Assembly (NCBI GenBank): GCA_004347695.1
Contig: SLTK01000004.1
Span: forward strand, 81,735 to 145,734
Length of the DNA: 64,000 nt
Reading direction: 5' to 3'
From: Chloroflexota bacterium
GTDB taxonomy: Bacteria; Chloroflexota; Anaerolineae; Anaerolineales; Anaerolineaceae
The notes beneath the pieces are model-generated. The model worked only from the letters and a program-made list of their open reading frames with translations. It was not told the origin of the DNA and did not search any database. Every line of letters begins with the position of its first letter. Position 1 is the stretch's first letter. Positions 1-8,900 of the stretch are shown piece by piece. Made by a program: the position numbers and the translations under genes.

Positions 1-183
1 GCGGCTATCTTGATCGCACATAACCATCCCAGCACAGATCCCACACCCAGTCCCGAAGATGTCAGCGTTACTCGCGCCATTGTCCAAGCCGGCAAGCTCT
101 TGGATGTGTCAGTCCTGGACCATTTGGTCATTGGATTATCACGATGGGTGTCCCTGAAGGAAAAAGGGCTGGGATTTTCATAA
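1..183 (+). CDS. radC: RadC/JAB (MPN) domain protein, C-terminal end (partial at window edge)
   Basis: The window opens inside a reading frame of 60 codons that ends at a TAA. The visible residues carry the RadC/JAB metal-site signature HNHP, followed by a [12 protein letters not shown] stretch and LDHLVIG, which are typical of the last third of RadC-like proteins. RadC-family proteins are common on integrative elements, where their role (once thought to be DNA repair) is unresolved. The start lies upstream of the window. The next gene follows after 27 bases on the same strand, so it probably belongs to the same operon as the exonuclease, the small acidic gene and the beta clamp. The family call is firm; the function is not. 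Confidence 0.85.
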   Translation, partial: AAILIAHNHPSTDPTPSPEDVSVTRAIVQAGKLLDVSVLDHLVIGLSRWVSLKEKGLGFS

Positions 184-210
184 TCCACGAATAAACACAA
201 GGAGGTCAAG

Positions 211-882
211 ATGAAATCCATTTTGTTTTTTGATATTGAAACCACTGCTAATGCGGATGCAATTGCGCTCTTACCCGAGCCTTCTGCTCCTGCCAACTAC
301 AAAGATCAGGACAAGATTGCCCAATACATCACCGAAAAGAAAGCAGAACAAATAGCTCAGGCACCACTAGATGCTGATCTGGGTAAGGTTATTGCCATCT
401 CGCTTCAAAACGGGATTGAAAGTTCGGTAGAGGTTCACCTGATTGGTGATCCTGAAACCAAAACCGAAAGCGATCTGATCCGTTGGTTTTGGTCTTTGTT
501 CGCAAAAGCCGATGGTCGTTCATGCGGTTACAACATCATCGGTTTTGACCTGCCTTATTTACTCAGACGGTCGTTCGATCTTGGCATCCAGGTTCCGATC
601 CAACCACAACTTTCCAAATTTCGCATTGATCCAACTCTCGATCTAATGGCAATCCTTTACAACTGGGGACAGGCCAAAGGATTGAAATGGGTCTGTAAAC
701 GCTATGGGATAAAAAACCCGCTACCTGATTTGGATGGTTCTCAAGTGGTCAACATGGATCCGGAAACATTGCGTAAGTACGCTGGAAACGATGTCTTTCT
801 GGTCGTGGAGCTGTACAAGCGCATGTGCGGGGTATATCTGCCGGCAATGAATACTTACCAACCTGCTTTTTTTAACCGCTAA
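211..882 (+). CDS. DEDD-type 3'-5' exonuclease (PolB exonuclease-like)
   Basis: A 223-residue protein matching the DnaQ/PolB-type exonuclease fold. Motif Exo I is FFDIETT near residues 6-12 (Asp and Glu metal ligands), Exo II is GYNIIGFDLPYLLRR near residue 110 (Asp), and Exo III is the YAGNDVFLVVELY region near residue 190 with the Tyr-x3-Asp spacing of DEDDy enzymes. It should remove nucleotides from 3' DNA ends. A strong ribosome site (aaggagg) sits 7 bases before the ATG. It lies just upstream of a small acidic gene and, further on, a beta clamp, so a role in replication or recombination of the element is likely. No polymerase domain is present. The substrate is unknown. Confidence 0.75.
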   Translation: MKSILFFDIETTANADAIALLPEPSAPANYKDQDKIAQYITEKKAEQIAQAPLDADLGKVIAISLQNGIESSVEVHLIGDPETKTESDLIRWFWSLFAKADGRSCGYNIIGFDLPYLLRRSFDLGIQVPIQPQLSKFRIDPTLDLMAILYNWGQAKGLKWVCKRYGIKNPLPDLDGSQVVNMDPETLRKYAGNDVFLVVELYKRMCGVYLPAMNTYQPAFFNR

Positions 883-898
883 TTTCACGGAGGATCAA

Positions 899-1333
899 AT
901 GGATCAATTACCTACCCTACAACAGCTTGAATACCTGGAATCAGGTTTCGAGGTTTCCAAGATTTTGGCACAGGCTGGATTCCCGATGGATAAACCTGCT
1001 TTCGCCATTACTTGGGGACAAATTGCCGAAGAGATCGCTCATACCCTGGCAGATCACGGTCTTCCTCCAGATCGGTTGGAAGAAGACTTTTTGATTGACC
1101 TGGCGCAAGGAGTCCAGAAAGTTCTTCAGAATGATGATGTACTTTTCTGGCGAAGTTCTATCCGTAGTTTTACAACGGATCACCCGACCGTCACAGCCTT
1201 CACAACATCGAATTTAGACAATGATGACGAAGGTCCTCTCACGGAGCAATACGAAAACGCAATCCGCCTCGGGGATGATGAGGCCTACTGGCCAGATGGT
1301 GGTGCTTCTGCAGATTTATTTGACGAATTCTAA
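899..1333 (+). CDS. Hypothetical acidic protein
   Basis: A 144-residue acidic protein that I do not recognise. It starts 16 bases after the exonuclease stop with a good Shine-Dalgarno sequence (ggagg), so the two are almost certainly co-transcribed. It has no signal peptide or membrane segment. The N-terminal half looks helical and the C-terminal third is rich in Asp and Glu. A strong hairpin follows its stop, so it is the last gene of this short operon (RadC, exonuclease, this gene). A role as a partner of the exonuclease or a DNA mimic would only be a guess from its charge. Confidence 0.6.
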   Translation: MDQLPTLQQLEYLESGFEVSKILAQAGFPMDKPAFAITWGQIAEEIAHTLADHGLPPDRLEEDFLIDLAQGVQKVLQNDDVLFWRSSIRSFTTDHPTVTAFTTSNLDNDDEGPLTEQYENAIRLGDDEAYWPDGGASADLFDEF

Positions 1334-1343
1334 TCACTATAAG

Positions 1344-1370
1344 ACACGCAGGGGTTGAACCCCTGCGTGT
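1344..1370 (+). terminator. Perfect 13-bp hairpin after the RadC-exonuclease operon
   Basis: The arms ACACGCAGGGGTT and AACCCCTGCGTGT pair perfectly around a one-base centre, 10 bases after a stop codon. No long T tract follows, so it could be a processing or mRNA-stabilising hairpin or a weak terminator. It separates the first operon from the one with the AACGTTGG repeats. Confidence 0.6.
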
Positions 1371-1375
1371 CGAAC

Positions 1376-1461
1376 AACGTTGGCGCAAATGTATGGATCA
1401 ACCTTCTTAGGGTTGGTCTGTAGATAGCTTTAACGTTGGGTATTTAGATGCGTAACGTTGG
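1376..1461 (+). promoter_or_regulatory. AACGTTGG repeat cluster upstream of the clamp operon
   Basis: The octamer AACGTTGG occurs at 1376, 1432 and 1454. The last two are 22 bases apart and lie just before the ribosome site of the gene at 1486. The same octamer occurs twice, 23 bases apart, upstream of 4787. The core AACGTT is palindromic, and four of the five copies sit in an AACGTTGG-N-(T/a)TT-rich context. This looks like a shared promoter or operator for two element operons. The binding factor is unknown. Confidence 0.55.
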
Positions 1462-1485
1462 ATTATTTCACCAAAGGAGGAAGAA

Positions 1486-1920
1486 TTGGAGGTTTTGTAC
1501 GAAACACAAAAAGATGTGAATTGGGAACGGGTTCAAGCAGAAATTGCCCTAATAGATGATTGCTGCAAGAAGTCATTGGAAGATTTCATCCTGGGCAAGT
1601 TTGATGAAGAGTGTCTGGGTGACAACCCGCCTGAATCGGATTGGAGTGATTGGTTTCCTCCTCCGCCACGCATGACAGAAGAGGAACTGGAAAAGCTCAC
1701 AGATTGGGTTGAGATCGAAGCTGAAAAGCATGATCTTGAACCGGACCCGGATACATATCCACTTGATGACTATTTTGAAACAAAGGAGATATATGGAAAA
1801 ACAATTGATCCAACTCAATATCCCTGTTCCGCCGGCGCCACTTCTAGAACAGGCAGTGGGTTACCGAAATTATCGCAATACCCATTATCTTGTCCTATGG
1901 TGGGAACCCTGTGGAGATGA
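1486..1920 (+). CDS. Hypothetical acidic protein (TTG start)
   Basis: A 144-residue protein of unknown function. The start is TTG, placed by a strong ribosome site (aaaggagg) 5-6 bases upstream. Residues 1-100 are acidic with a PPPP stretch near residue 60. The last 43 codons run over the start of the next gene, which begins at 1793 with its own ribosome site. That overlap of 128 bases is unusually long, and the C-terminal residues (rich in Ser, Gly, Pro and Thr) look unlike the rest. A frameshift near 1790-1800 may have replaced the true end, or the overlap may be real. Confidence 0.5.
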   Translation: MEVLYETQKDVNWERVQAEIALIDDCCKKSLEDFILGKFDEECLGDNPPESDWSDWFPPPPRMTEEELEKLTDWVEIEAEKHDLEPDPDTYPLDDYFETKEIYGKTIDPTQYPCSAGATSRTGSGLPKLSQYPLSCPMVGTLWR

Positions 1921-2323
1921 GGTCATGGTATCGGATGGTCTGGTGACCTTTACTGGCCTCTGGCCTGGCTACCTGGCCTATGTGCAACATAAATCAGTAC
2001 GTCCTCTCCTGACGGAGTTCAACCTGGGTTCTTCTGAAAATCCTGCGGACTATCACTTGATTATCGATCTTGTTGAGCGGCAAGCTTTCGTTGCGCCATG
2101 CAAAGTAGCAGATCGCTTTCAAGCAACCCAAAGGAACCAGGGAGTTAACCTGGAAAAGCCTGTCTCCCTTTCGTCAGAAGAAATGGAGAAATGGGTCGAG
2201 GAATTGGAGCAACAGCTATTGCACTTCCCCAGCATGGATGAACTCATGTCGCAAATTGCTGAGGACGATAAGCTCGTTGCTGCACTTGAACAGTGGTTGG
2301 ACGACCAAACGCCCAGTCAATAA
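1793..2323 (+). CDS. Hypothetical protein upstream of the beta clamp
   Basis: A 176-residue protein that I do not recognise. The frame is open upstream to 1709, but the ATG at 1793 is preceded by aaaggagat, so I chose it. The sequence has an aromatic-rich core (LVLWWEPCGDEV, TGLWPGYLAYVQ) and an acidic, probably helical C-terminus. It lies 19 bases before the beta-clamp start on the same strand, so the two should be translated from one message. No catalytic motif, membrane segment or signal peptide is visible. Confidence 0.6.
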   Translation: MEKQLIQLNIPVPPAPLLEQAVGYRNYRNTHYLVLWWEPCGDEVMVSDGLVTFTGLWPGYLAYVQHKSVRPLLTEFNLGSSENPADYHLIIDLVERQAFVAPCKVADRFQATQRNQGVNLEKPVSLSSEEMEKWVEELEQQLLHFPSMDELMSQIAEDDKLVAALEQWLDDQTPSQ

Positions 2324-2342
2324 AACAACAAGGAGATACAGA

Positions 2343-3479
2343 ATGACCTGTAAAGCGACAGTTCAAAAGAATACTTTTTCCGAAAGTCTGGCAATTGTTG
2401 GACAAGCGGTAGGTTCTCACTCCCATCTACCGATCTTATCGAACATTTTGCTCAGTAAGGATGAGGATCAGTTTCGCCTCTCGGCTACCGACTTGACCGT
2501 GGGTGTCACGGTTTGGATGGATGCGAATTTGGATGGCGACCTGGGTTTGACCTTACCTGCCAAAACACTAACCGATGTGATCAACAGCTTAACAGATCCC
2601 GAAGTCGTTTTTTCGGTAAATGGGAAGCCGGAAGTATCGTTGAAGTGCGGAACCTATAAAGGGATCGTCAAGGGAATTGATGCATCCGAGTTCCCAACTA
2701 TCCCGGAGTACCCTATCACCAACGGGGTTTCAATGGACGCAAGTATGTTCAAAGAGATGATCCAAAAGGTTGCGTTCGCTGCTTCCATGGATGATACCCG
2801 ACCTGTTCTGACTGGAGTTTTGATGAGCATGGATGGAAAGTCCGTATCCATGGTCGGAACGGATGGATTCCGTCTCGCTATCTGTAAAGCGATTCTTCCT
2901 GACCAGTTCGCCAAGAAGCAGTTAATCATACCGGCTTCCGCATTGAAAGAGGTGATGCGTATCCTGAACGCGACTAAAACAGCCAAGATCACTCTTGTTT
3001 TACCCACGATTGGTAGCCAGGTGGTGTTCCGTTGTGAAAACGTGCAGATTGTTTCACAATTGATCGATGGGAAATTCCCGGATTATCAGGCGATTCTACC
3101 TAAAGATCACAAGACCAGAGCAGTCCTTGACGCGGGTGACTTGCTCAAAGCCTGCAAACAAGCCAGCATCATTGCTCTCGAAGGTAGCAATGTAGTGCGG
3201 TTTCACTTTCAACCCGGAGCTGATCAAACAGGGAAGGTCAAACTATTGGCTGAATCCGATGAGACCGGCGCCAGTGAGATAGAGCTTGATGCCACGATTG
3301 AAGGACAGGAATTGGAGATCGCATTCAATGTGAAATTCTTGCAAGATGGGTTGGAAGCCATCACTACCAAAAAAGTGACCATTGAGGCGAATGCCCACAA
3401 CACACCAGCGGTACTCCATTCAACAGGAGATGAGGAGAATTTATATGTTTTAATGCCCATGCATATCGATGGAAGGTAA
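2343..3479 (+). CDS. dnaN: DNA polymerase III beta sliding clamp
   Basis: A 378-residue protein with the three-domain DnaN pattern. It begins with the typical N-terminal helix and the SHSHLPILSNILL stretch, and contains VSMVGTDGFRLAI near residue 175, GKFPDYQAILP near residue 245 and a VLMPMHIDGR ending, which corresponds to the conserved YxxMPM(R/H) C-terminus. It should form a ring-shaped dimer that tethers polymerase to DNA. The frame is open 35 codons further upstream, but the ATG at 2343 follows an aaggagat ribosome site and begins the clamp homology. A clamp on an element is probably a second, mobile-element copy used in its own replication or repair. Confidence 0.9.
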   Translation: MTCKATVQKNTFSESLAIVGQAVGSHSHLPILSNILLSKDEDQFRLSATDLTVGVTVWMDANLDGDLGLTLPAKTLTDVINSLTDPEVVFSVNGKPEVSLKCGTYKGIVKGIDASEFPTIPEYPITNGVSMDASMFKEMIQKVAFAASMDDTRPVLTGVLMSMDGKSVSMVGTDGFRLAICKAILPDQFAKKQLIIPASALKEVMRILNATKTAKITLVLPTIGSQVVFRCENVQIVSQLIDGKFPDYQAILPKDHKTRAVLDAGDLLKACKQASIIALEGSNVVRFHFQPGADQTGKVKLLAESDETGASEIELDATIEGQELEIAFNVKFLQDGLEAITTKKVTIEANAHNTPAVLHSTGDEENLYVLMPMHIDGR

Positions 3480-3484
3480 ATAAT

Positions 3485-3511
3485 CACGGGGAAGCCCAAT
3501 GCTTCCCCGTG
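3485..3511 (+). terminator. Hairpin terminator after dnaN
   Basis: The arms CACGGGGAAGC and GCTTCCCCGTG enclose a five-base loop (CCAAT), 5 bases after the clamp stop. The hairpin lies between convergent genes (dnaN plus strand, the gene ending at 3542 minus strand), so it can serve both. The T tract is short. Confidence 0.65.
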
Positions 3512-3541
3512 AACCTTTCCGATGAAACTCCGGATTCTTGG

Positions 3542-4564
3542 TTAGAAATAATAGAGTTCTTGATACCAGCGTACCCATTCAGATAAAGCAGGCTCATTTA
3601 TCCCTTTTGCTCGGTTTATCAATTTTTCCGATGAAAACGCAAAGAACCGGTCGTTGTATCCAATCAAATTTTGAAATTCATTGATGGATGGCTGTAAGGA
3701 ATCATTCCGAGGATGATATACCACCGAAAAATACACTTTCTTGTAAGGCCATTTGGGAGAGGGCGATGTTTCAAGACTTGTGGCAAGTAGTAGATTTCGC
3801 CACAACTGATTCATGCCACCTTTGAATGGGCATTCGCCATAATCTCTAATACGGTCGGTATTAAACGGTGAAGTATCTTGCAAAGTAATATCCCAATAAC
3901 GAAACTTACACTTGCTGTGGTAATAACAAAGATTCATATTGTCCAGGATCGCGGATGCTGGTGCGCAGGCATGAGAGGGGGTACGCCCCAAGCTTTTAAA
4001 GCCTCCGCAAGTTGTAAACTCCACTTCTGTCAGTTTATGTTCAATCATCCATAGGTTGAGATTGCCCTCATGATCATAGTATGCGATGGCAATATCTGCG
4101 TCGGTTCCGCTCACATTCGTATGGTCATTCAGCACATTGTCGGGTTCATCCCAAAACTCAATCCGAAATCCTCGGTCTAGATGATCTATCGCAATTGACT
4201 TGAGATCAGTTTTTACAGCACCTAAAACACTGGCAGCGATCAGCGGATCCTCGAGGAGAGGTAAGAACAAATTTGCGCATGCAGCCTGAGAACTCGCCAT
4301 ATGTCCAAGAAACTTATGGGATTTAAAGGGGAATCGTTGTTGATGATCCAGGAAACGCTCTTTTATTGGGCGATACAGCGGATAGCCCTGTGATTTCAAT
4401 TCGTCTGGTAGCAAAGCATCATAAGGAGAGTGATTGAAATATCCTGATTCATGAGTCAGATGAGTCCATTTCCAATTTATCAAGTGAATGTACATTTGCA
4501 GCTGAAAATCAGTGAGTTCATTAGGCAACCGATATTTTTTTCCATCGATTTCATAAATTTTCAT
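3542..4564 (-). CDS. PD-(D/E)XK nuclease-like protein (PGN_0703 type)
   Basis: A 340-residue protein. In the middle lies GTDADIAIAYYDHEGNLNLW followed by MIEHKLTE, which fits a PD-(D/E)XK core: the Asp of motif II, a beta hairpin, then E-x-K. This layout and the N-terminal half resemble the PGN_0703 family of putative restriction endonucleases. Cysteines and histidines that could bind metal (CGGF, HACAP, CKFRYWD) occur after the core. It is a lone gene in the opposite orientation to the backbone, between dnaN and the 4787 gene, so it is probably a cargo gene. No methylase partner is adjacent. Nuclease activity is an inference from the motif. Confidence 0.6.
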   Translation of the reverse strand: MKIYEIDGKKYRLPNELTDFQLQMYIHLINWKWTHLTHESGYFNHSPYDALLPDELKSQGYPLYRPIKERFLDHQQRFPFKSHKFLGHMASSQAACANLFLPLLEDPLIAASVLGAVKTDLKSIAIDHLDRGFRIEFWDEPDNVLNDHTNVSGTDADIAIAYYDHEGNLNLWMIEHKLTEVEFTTCGGFKSLGRTPSHACAPASAILDNMNLCYYHSKCKFRYWDITLQDTSPFNTDRIRDYGECPFKGGMNQLWRNLLLATSLETSPSPKWPYKKVYFSVVYHPRNDSLQPSINEFQNLIGYNDRFFAFSSEKLINRAKGINEPALSEWVRWYQELYYF

Positions 4565-4720
4565 AATTAAGTCCAGCTTTCGTATTTGCGGCGGATATAA
4601 AAAGACTTACTTCATTTTACATGTGAATGGACAGGGCATGAAACCTGGTTGCTGAAACAATATTCACGTTTCAGGCACCTGGTTTGATGTTCTGTTATGC
4701 AGTGCATACAGAAACACAAG

Positions 4721-4751
4721 AACGTTGGCTATTTTTGCTATTCAACGTTGG
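4721..4751 (+). promoter_or_regulatory. Pair of AACGTTGG repeats before the 4787 gene
   Basis: AACGTTGG occurs at 4721-4728 and 4744-4751, 23 bases apart, each followed by one base and then TATT or TTAT. The second copy ends 35 bases before the ATG at 4787. The spacing and position mirror the pair at 1432 and 1454, which argues for a shared regulator or promoter element. Confidence 0.55.
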
Positions 4752-4786
4752 TTATTCAATCCATATCTAATTCAAAGGAGGATCAC

Positions 4787-5854
4787 ATGAATGTATACGA
4801 AGACAAATACCTGCGTGAAAAGGTGAACCGTATTATCGCCAGGCAGAAGGAGGGCAAGATCATCATCGCTGCTTATAAGGATGGCAGTGGCTTACCTGCG
4901 AGAGAAGATCTTGGGCAGGAACTGACACGGGCAGCTTACCCATACGATTATGCAGTTGGAAAAGCCGGTTTCCTTAACTACGATTCGGAACTCGGAGCTT
5001 ACCTGTTTACTGCAAAATCGGGTGAGAAACTACCCCAAGTGTTAGCTGACTACCGAATTCTTACTCTAGGTGAAGCAATCCTTGATGTAAAGGATCGGAG
5101 TATCCATATTCAATGCGGCGAAACCAGCGTCAACTTCACCGGAGCACAACCCTGGAGAGGTCTGTATGAAGTTCTGAAAGAGGTCAACGAAGAACTGGCT
5201 CGAGTCAATTCTGGGATTGTTGTTTGGAAGATTGTTCCGAAGGAAAGCGGGGAATCCAAATCGGGTGATCGTCTATTTCCTGAAGCGGTTCCAAAGCTTC
5301 GGAACGGGCAAGCAATGGCACATGCCACCGGCTATGCCTATGACACCAATCACATCCTGGCGTATATTGGCCTTGTAGGTTACAAGACCAGCCTGGAGTC
5401 ACTACGAGTGACTCTAATGTGCGGGAAATCCCTACAAATGACTCAGGACGGCCTAAGCGATGTGTCCCTGATTCCCACTGATAAGTATGAACAAGCCTGG
5501 CAAGCCATGCCTGAATACACCAGTCATCATGTCGGGTTTGTATCTCGGCTTGCGCTTCCTGGAAAATGGGAACCAGAAGACCTCTGTGCATATCTGCTCA
5601 TTTTTCGAGGAACACCCGACCCGGGAAAGGAATTGATTCAGCTTTTCGTTGAACGAATCAAAGATGCTCTGGAGGTGCCGATCCTGGATGAATGGTCAGT
5701 AGCCCTTTGGAAACAAGCTCGTAGCCGCACGTTGGTTCAAGATCTGGCCACAAGTGGCGATTGTATCCTTGGTGCCAGAATTGACCTGCAAGCTGACTGG
5801 AAAGAACTGTTATCCGAGTTATTAGCTCAGGAGGAAATCTCACTGACCATCTGA
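4787..5854 (+). CDS. Hypothetical protein of the element backbone
   Basis: A 355-residue protein that I cannot place in a family. The frame extends 30 codons upstream, but the ATG at 4787 is preceded by aaaggagg at the right spacing. The protein has alternating helical and strand segments, no membrane segment and no obvious catalytic motif. It is flanked upstream by the AACGTTGG pair and downstream by a hairpin with a T tract and then the methylase-helicase gene, so it is probably part of the same replication and maintenance block. The function is unknown. Confidence 0.6.
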   Translation: MNVYEDKYLREKVNRIIARQKEGKIIIAAYKDGSGLPAREDLGQELTRAAYPYDYAVGKAGFLNYDSELGAYLFTAKSGEKLPQVLADYRILTLGEAILDVKDRSIHIQCGETSVNFTGAQPWRGLYEVLKEVNEELARVNSGIVVWKIVPKESGESKSGDRLFPEAVPKLRNGQAMAHATGYAYDTNHILAYIGLVGYKTSLESLRVTLMCGKSLQMTQDGLSDVSLIPTDKYEQAWQAMPEYTSHHVGFVSRLALPGKWEPEDLCAYLLIFRGTPDPGKELIQLFVERIKDALEVPILDEWSVALWKQARSRTLVQDLATSGDCILGARIDLQADWKELLSELLAQEEISLTI

Positions 5855-5903
5855 TTGAACAAGTGAAACTACTCGCTACATCACCCCGGAGGGGGCGCTT
5901 TTC

Positions 5904-5946
5904 ATCCCCTCATGGGGTTGGACGCGTCTCCTGCGGGGATTTTTTT
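5904..5946 (+). terminator. Terminator or attenuator upstream of the methylase-helicase gene
   Basis: ATCCCC at 5904 pairs with GGGGAT at 5935, followed by a run of seven T. A competing pairing is possible: GAGGGG at 5889 with CCCCTC at 5906. The T run ends 16 bases before the next ATG, so the hairpin sits inside the leader of that gene. This fits either simple termination of the 4787 gene or attenuation of the next gene. Confidence 0.55.
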
Positions 5947-5962
5947 CGTAAAGGAGTGAACA

Positions 5963-8900
5963 ATGCGTCCACCAGCAATCGAAAGAATGGGGTATTACCC
6001 CACGGATGAACCGGTTGTTGAGATCATCCGCACTTACCTGAAACCGCCCAGCGAAAGAGGGCGGTTATTTGATCCCTGCGCAGGGGAAGGAAAAGCTGCT
6101 TCTTTCTTGGGCAACGCGCTCAACTGCGAAACCTGGGGTGTAGAACTCTCACCAGAACGAGCAGGGAAAGCTCAAACCGTGATGGATAAGGTTTACCAGG
6201 CTCCCTGGCAGGCTTGTGTTCTGAGTGATGAAAGCATTTCCTGGCTCTATTTAAATCCGCCTTATGACTTTGACCGATTTGAAGGTCAAAAACGACTGGA
6301 ATGGGATTTTCTCAAGGCGACCTCCTCCAAGCTGATGCGTGGCGGGCTTCTGACCTATATCATCCCACAGAAGATTCTGGGAATGATTGAAGTTGCTCGG
6401 CTTTTGGCCGGGCATTATGAAGCTATCACGGTCTATCGGTTTCCGGATGGATTGTACGAGAAATTCAAACAGGTGGTGGTGTTGGCCTCCAAGCGCAAGC
6501 TCTACCAGCTACCCACAGACAAGGAGGTTCTTTCGCTTCAAAGCCTGGCGTCGATGGACCTGGAACCTATCCAATCTGCTATTGAACCGATCTATCAACT
6601 GCTGTCTGCACCATCACGAGGTGCAAATGGCAAACCAGTGGTTTTCAAGCGAACGGATTGGGAACCGGAAGAGGTGGTTGAAGCCACAAAGGAGGCAGGT
6701 GTCCATACGACCAGTGATTGGCTTGACCTGATACACCCAACGCGTGGTCTGGCTCAACTCTTTCAACCAGTCATGCCCTTGAAGAAAGGACATATCGCTA
6801 TGCTCATGGCCTCTGGCATGATGGGCACAGTGAAGCTGGCTGATGAAGAAGGTAAGCCAATGCTGATCAAGGGACGAGTAATCAAGGTGGTTGAAAAGAC
6901 TGAACAGCCAGATTCCAAAGAGACAGATACAGTCGTTGAAACCTACAAGGATCGTTTTGTTACTACGGTAGCTGTTCTGAAGCAGGATGGTATCCAGGTG
7001 ATCCAGGATGTTAAAGGACTTTCAGAGTTCATGAAAGTTCACGGCGAGAAAATCGCGGCGCATGTGCTGGAAACCTATAAGCCCATCTATAACCTGGATC
7101 CGACTGCAAACGAAATTGAAATCCTCGATAGGCTTGGTACTCAACGAAAAGCCCTTCCTGGACAAGAGCGCGCTGGATTGCTGCCTGTCCAAAGACATGC
7201 GGCAGCGGCATTAGCTCGTTCAATTCAGAAAAATAATGTGGCAAACTGCCAGGCAGAAATGGGGACCGGAAAGACGACAATATCGACGGGCGTGATAGAG
7301 CTGTTGGATGCTTACCCGGCAATCGTGCTTTGCCCACCACACCTCGTACCCAAATGGATTCGCGAAATCGAGGAAGTGATCCCAGGAGCATATGCACGAG
7401 AAATCCGTCGCATCGGTCGGAATAGTGACGAAGTTTATGATGTGAACGATGTCCGTGAATTCCTGGATCAATATAAAGCAGCCTGTGATGCTGCTCAAAA
7501 GAAAGGAGGTTCAAAGCCCAAATGGGTGGCAGTTGTAGCCCACACCTCTGCCAAGTTCGGGGCAGGATGGCAGCCGGCAGTCATCACCAGAAAAACGAGA
7601 GACCCTCTGACTGGAAAGATTCTGGATGCCTGTGCTTGTCCGGGTTGTGGCAAGGTCGTGATGGTCGAAAAGGACGGATTTGTGGTTCCGGTGACCGATG
7701 CCACTGAATTGGCAGAAAAACGCCAATTCTGTCACAATCGAATCCCTGGCTGGGAGTTGGATGCAGACGGGAGGACGAAACTTGATGCTAACGGTGACTT
7801 GGTATGGGGCACGCGTCCATGTGGGACACCCCTATTTGAGTTCAACGGGGCGAGGCGACATAGCATTTCGGAGTACATTACCAAACATGCTAAGGGCGCT
7901 TTCAAGCTTCTTGTAGCCGATGAGGTTCATCAGTTTAAATCCAAGTCATCAGACCGGGGTGTCGCATTTCATCAACTGGTAACAGCGGTGAAGTGGACGC
8001 TAACACTCACAGGGACATTTTTTGGTGGCAAGAGCACCTCAATTTTCTGGCTTCTTCATCGCTTGAACCACGGTGTGCGCCGTGACTTTGCTTTCCATGA
8101 CGAGAAGCGCTGGGCACGGTTGTATGGTGTGCTCGAAACTACCAGAAGACGGAGGCGCGATGAAGATTCGGATGAAGATGGCGTGTACACAGGCAACAGG
8201 CGCTACCGTAATCAGGCGAAAGAACAACCAGGTGTCAGTCCGGCCATTGTGAGTCGGTTATTAGACACCACCATATTCCTGAGCTTGAAGGATCTGAACC
8301 TGGCTCTGCCATCGTATAAAGAGGAAGTCGTTGCCTTGGATATGCTCGATGACCAGGGACAGCAGTATCACAGCATGGACAGCAGCTTGAAACAACTGGC
8401 TATCCAATCCAGTCGCTATTTATCTACCTGGCTTCAATGGACTCTAGCCCGACCGAATTCTGCTTTTCGGGATGAGGTTGTGGTGGTAGATGAAGTGGAT
8501 GACGGTGATGGGAAGACCATCCGGAAAGTACCGCTGATGGAGCTGCCGGCAATCAATCCGAATGGCCATAAATGGCTGCCGAAAGAGAACTGGCTGGCAG
8601 ATTTCTGTAAGGTTGAAAAGCAGCAAGGGCGAAAAGTACTGGTCTATGTTCGTCAGACCGGTACCCGAGATATTCAAGATCGGGTAATGATGCCGCTGCA
8701 ATCCAATGGACTGCGAGTCTCCATCCTGGGTGGTAATGTTGATCCACGCAAGCGTGAAGACTGGATCGCCAAACGTGTGAATACTCTCGATGTTTTGATC
8801 TGTAACCCCCGGCTTGTGGAAACAGGCCTCGACCTGGTGCAATTTTCAACCGTGGTGTTCTTCGAGATCGAATATTCGCTCTATACGTTGTGGCAAAGCG

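Noticed and set aside
2238..2342. A longer N-terminus of the beta clamp
   Set aside because: The extra 35 residues overlap the preceding gene and have no clamp homology; a good ribosome site precedes 2343.
7029..7514. Minus-strand open frames inside the methylase-helicase gene
   Set aside because: They overlap motif-bearing codons of a confirmed gene and show no own motifs or ribosome sites.
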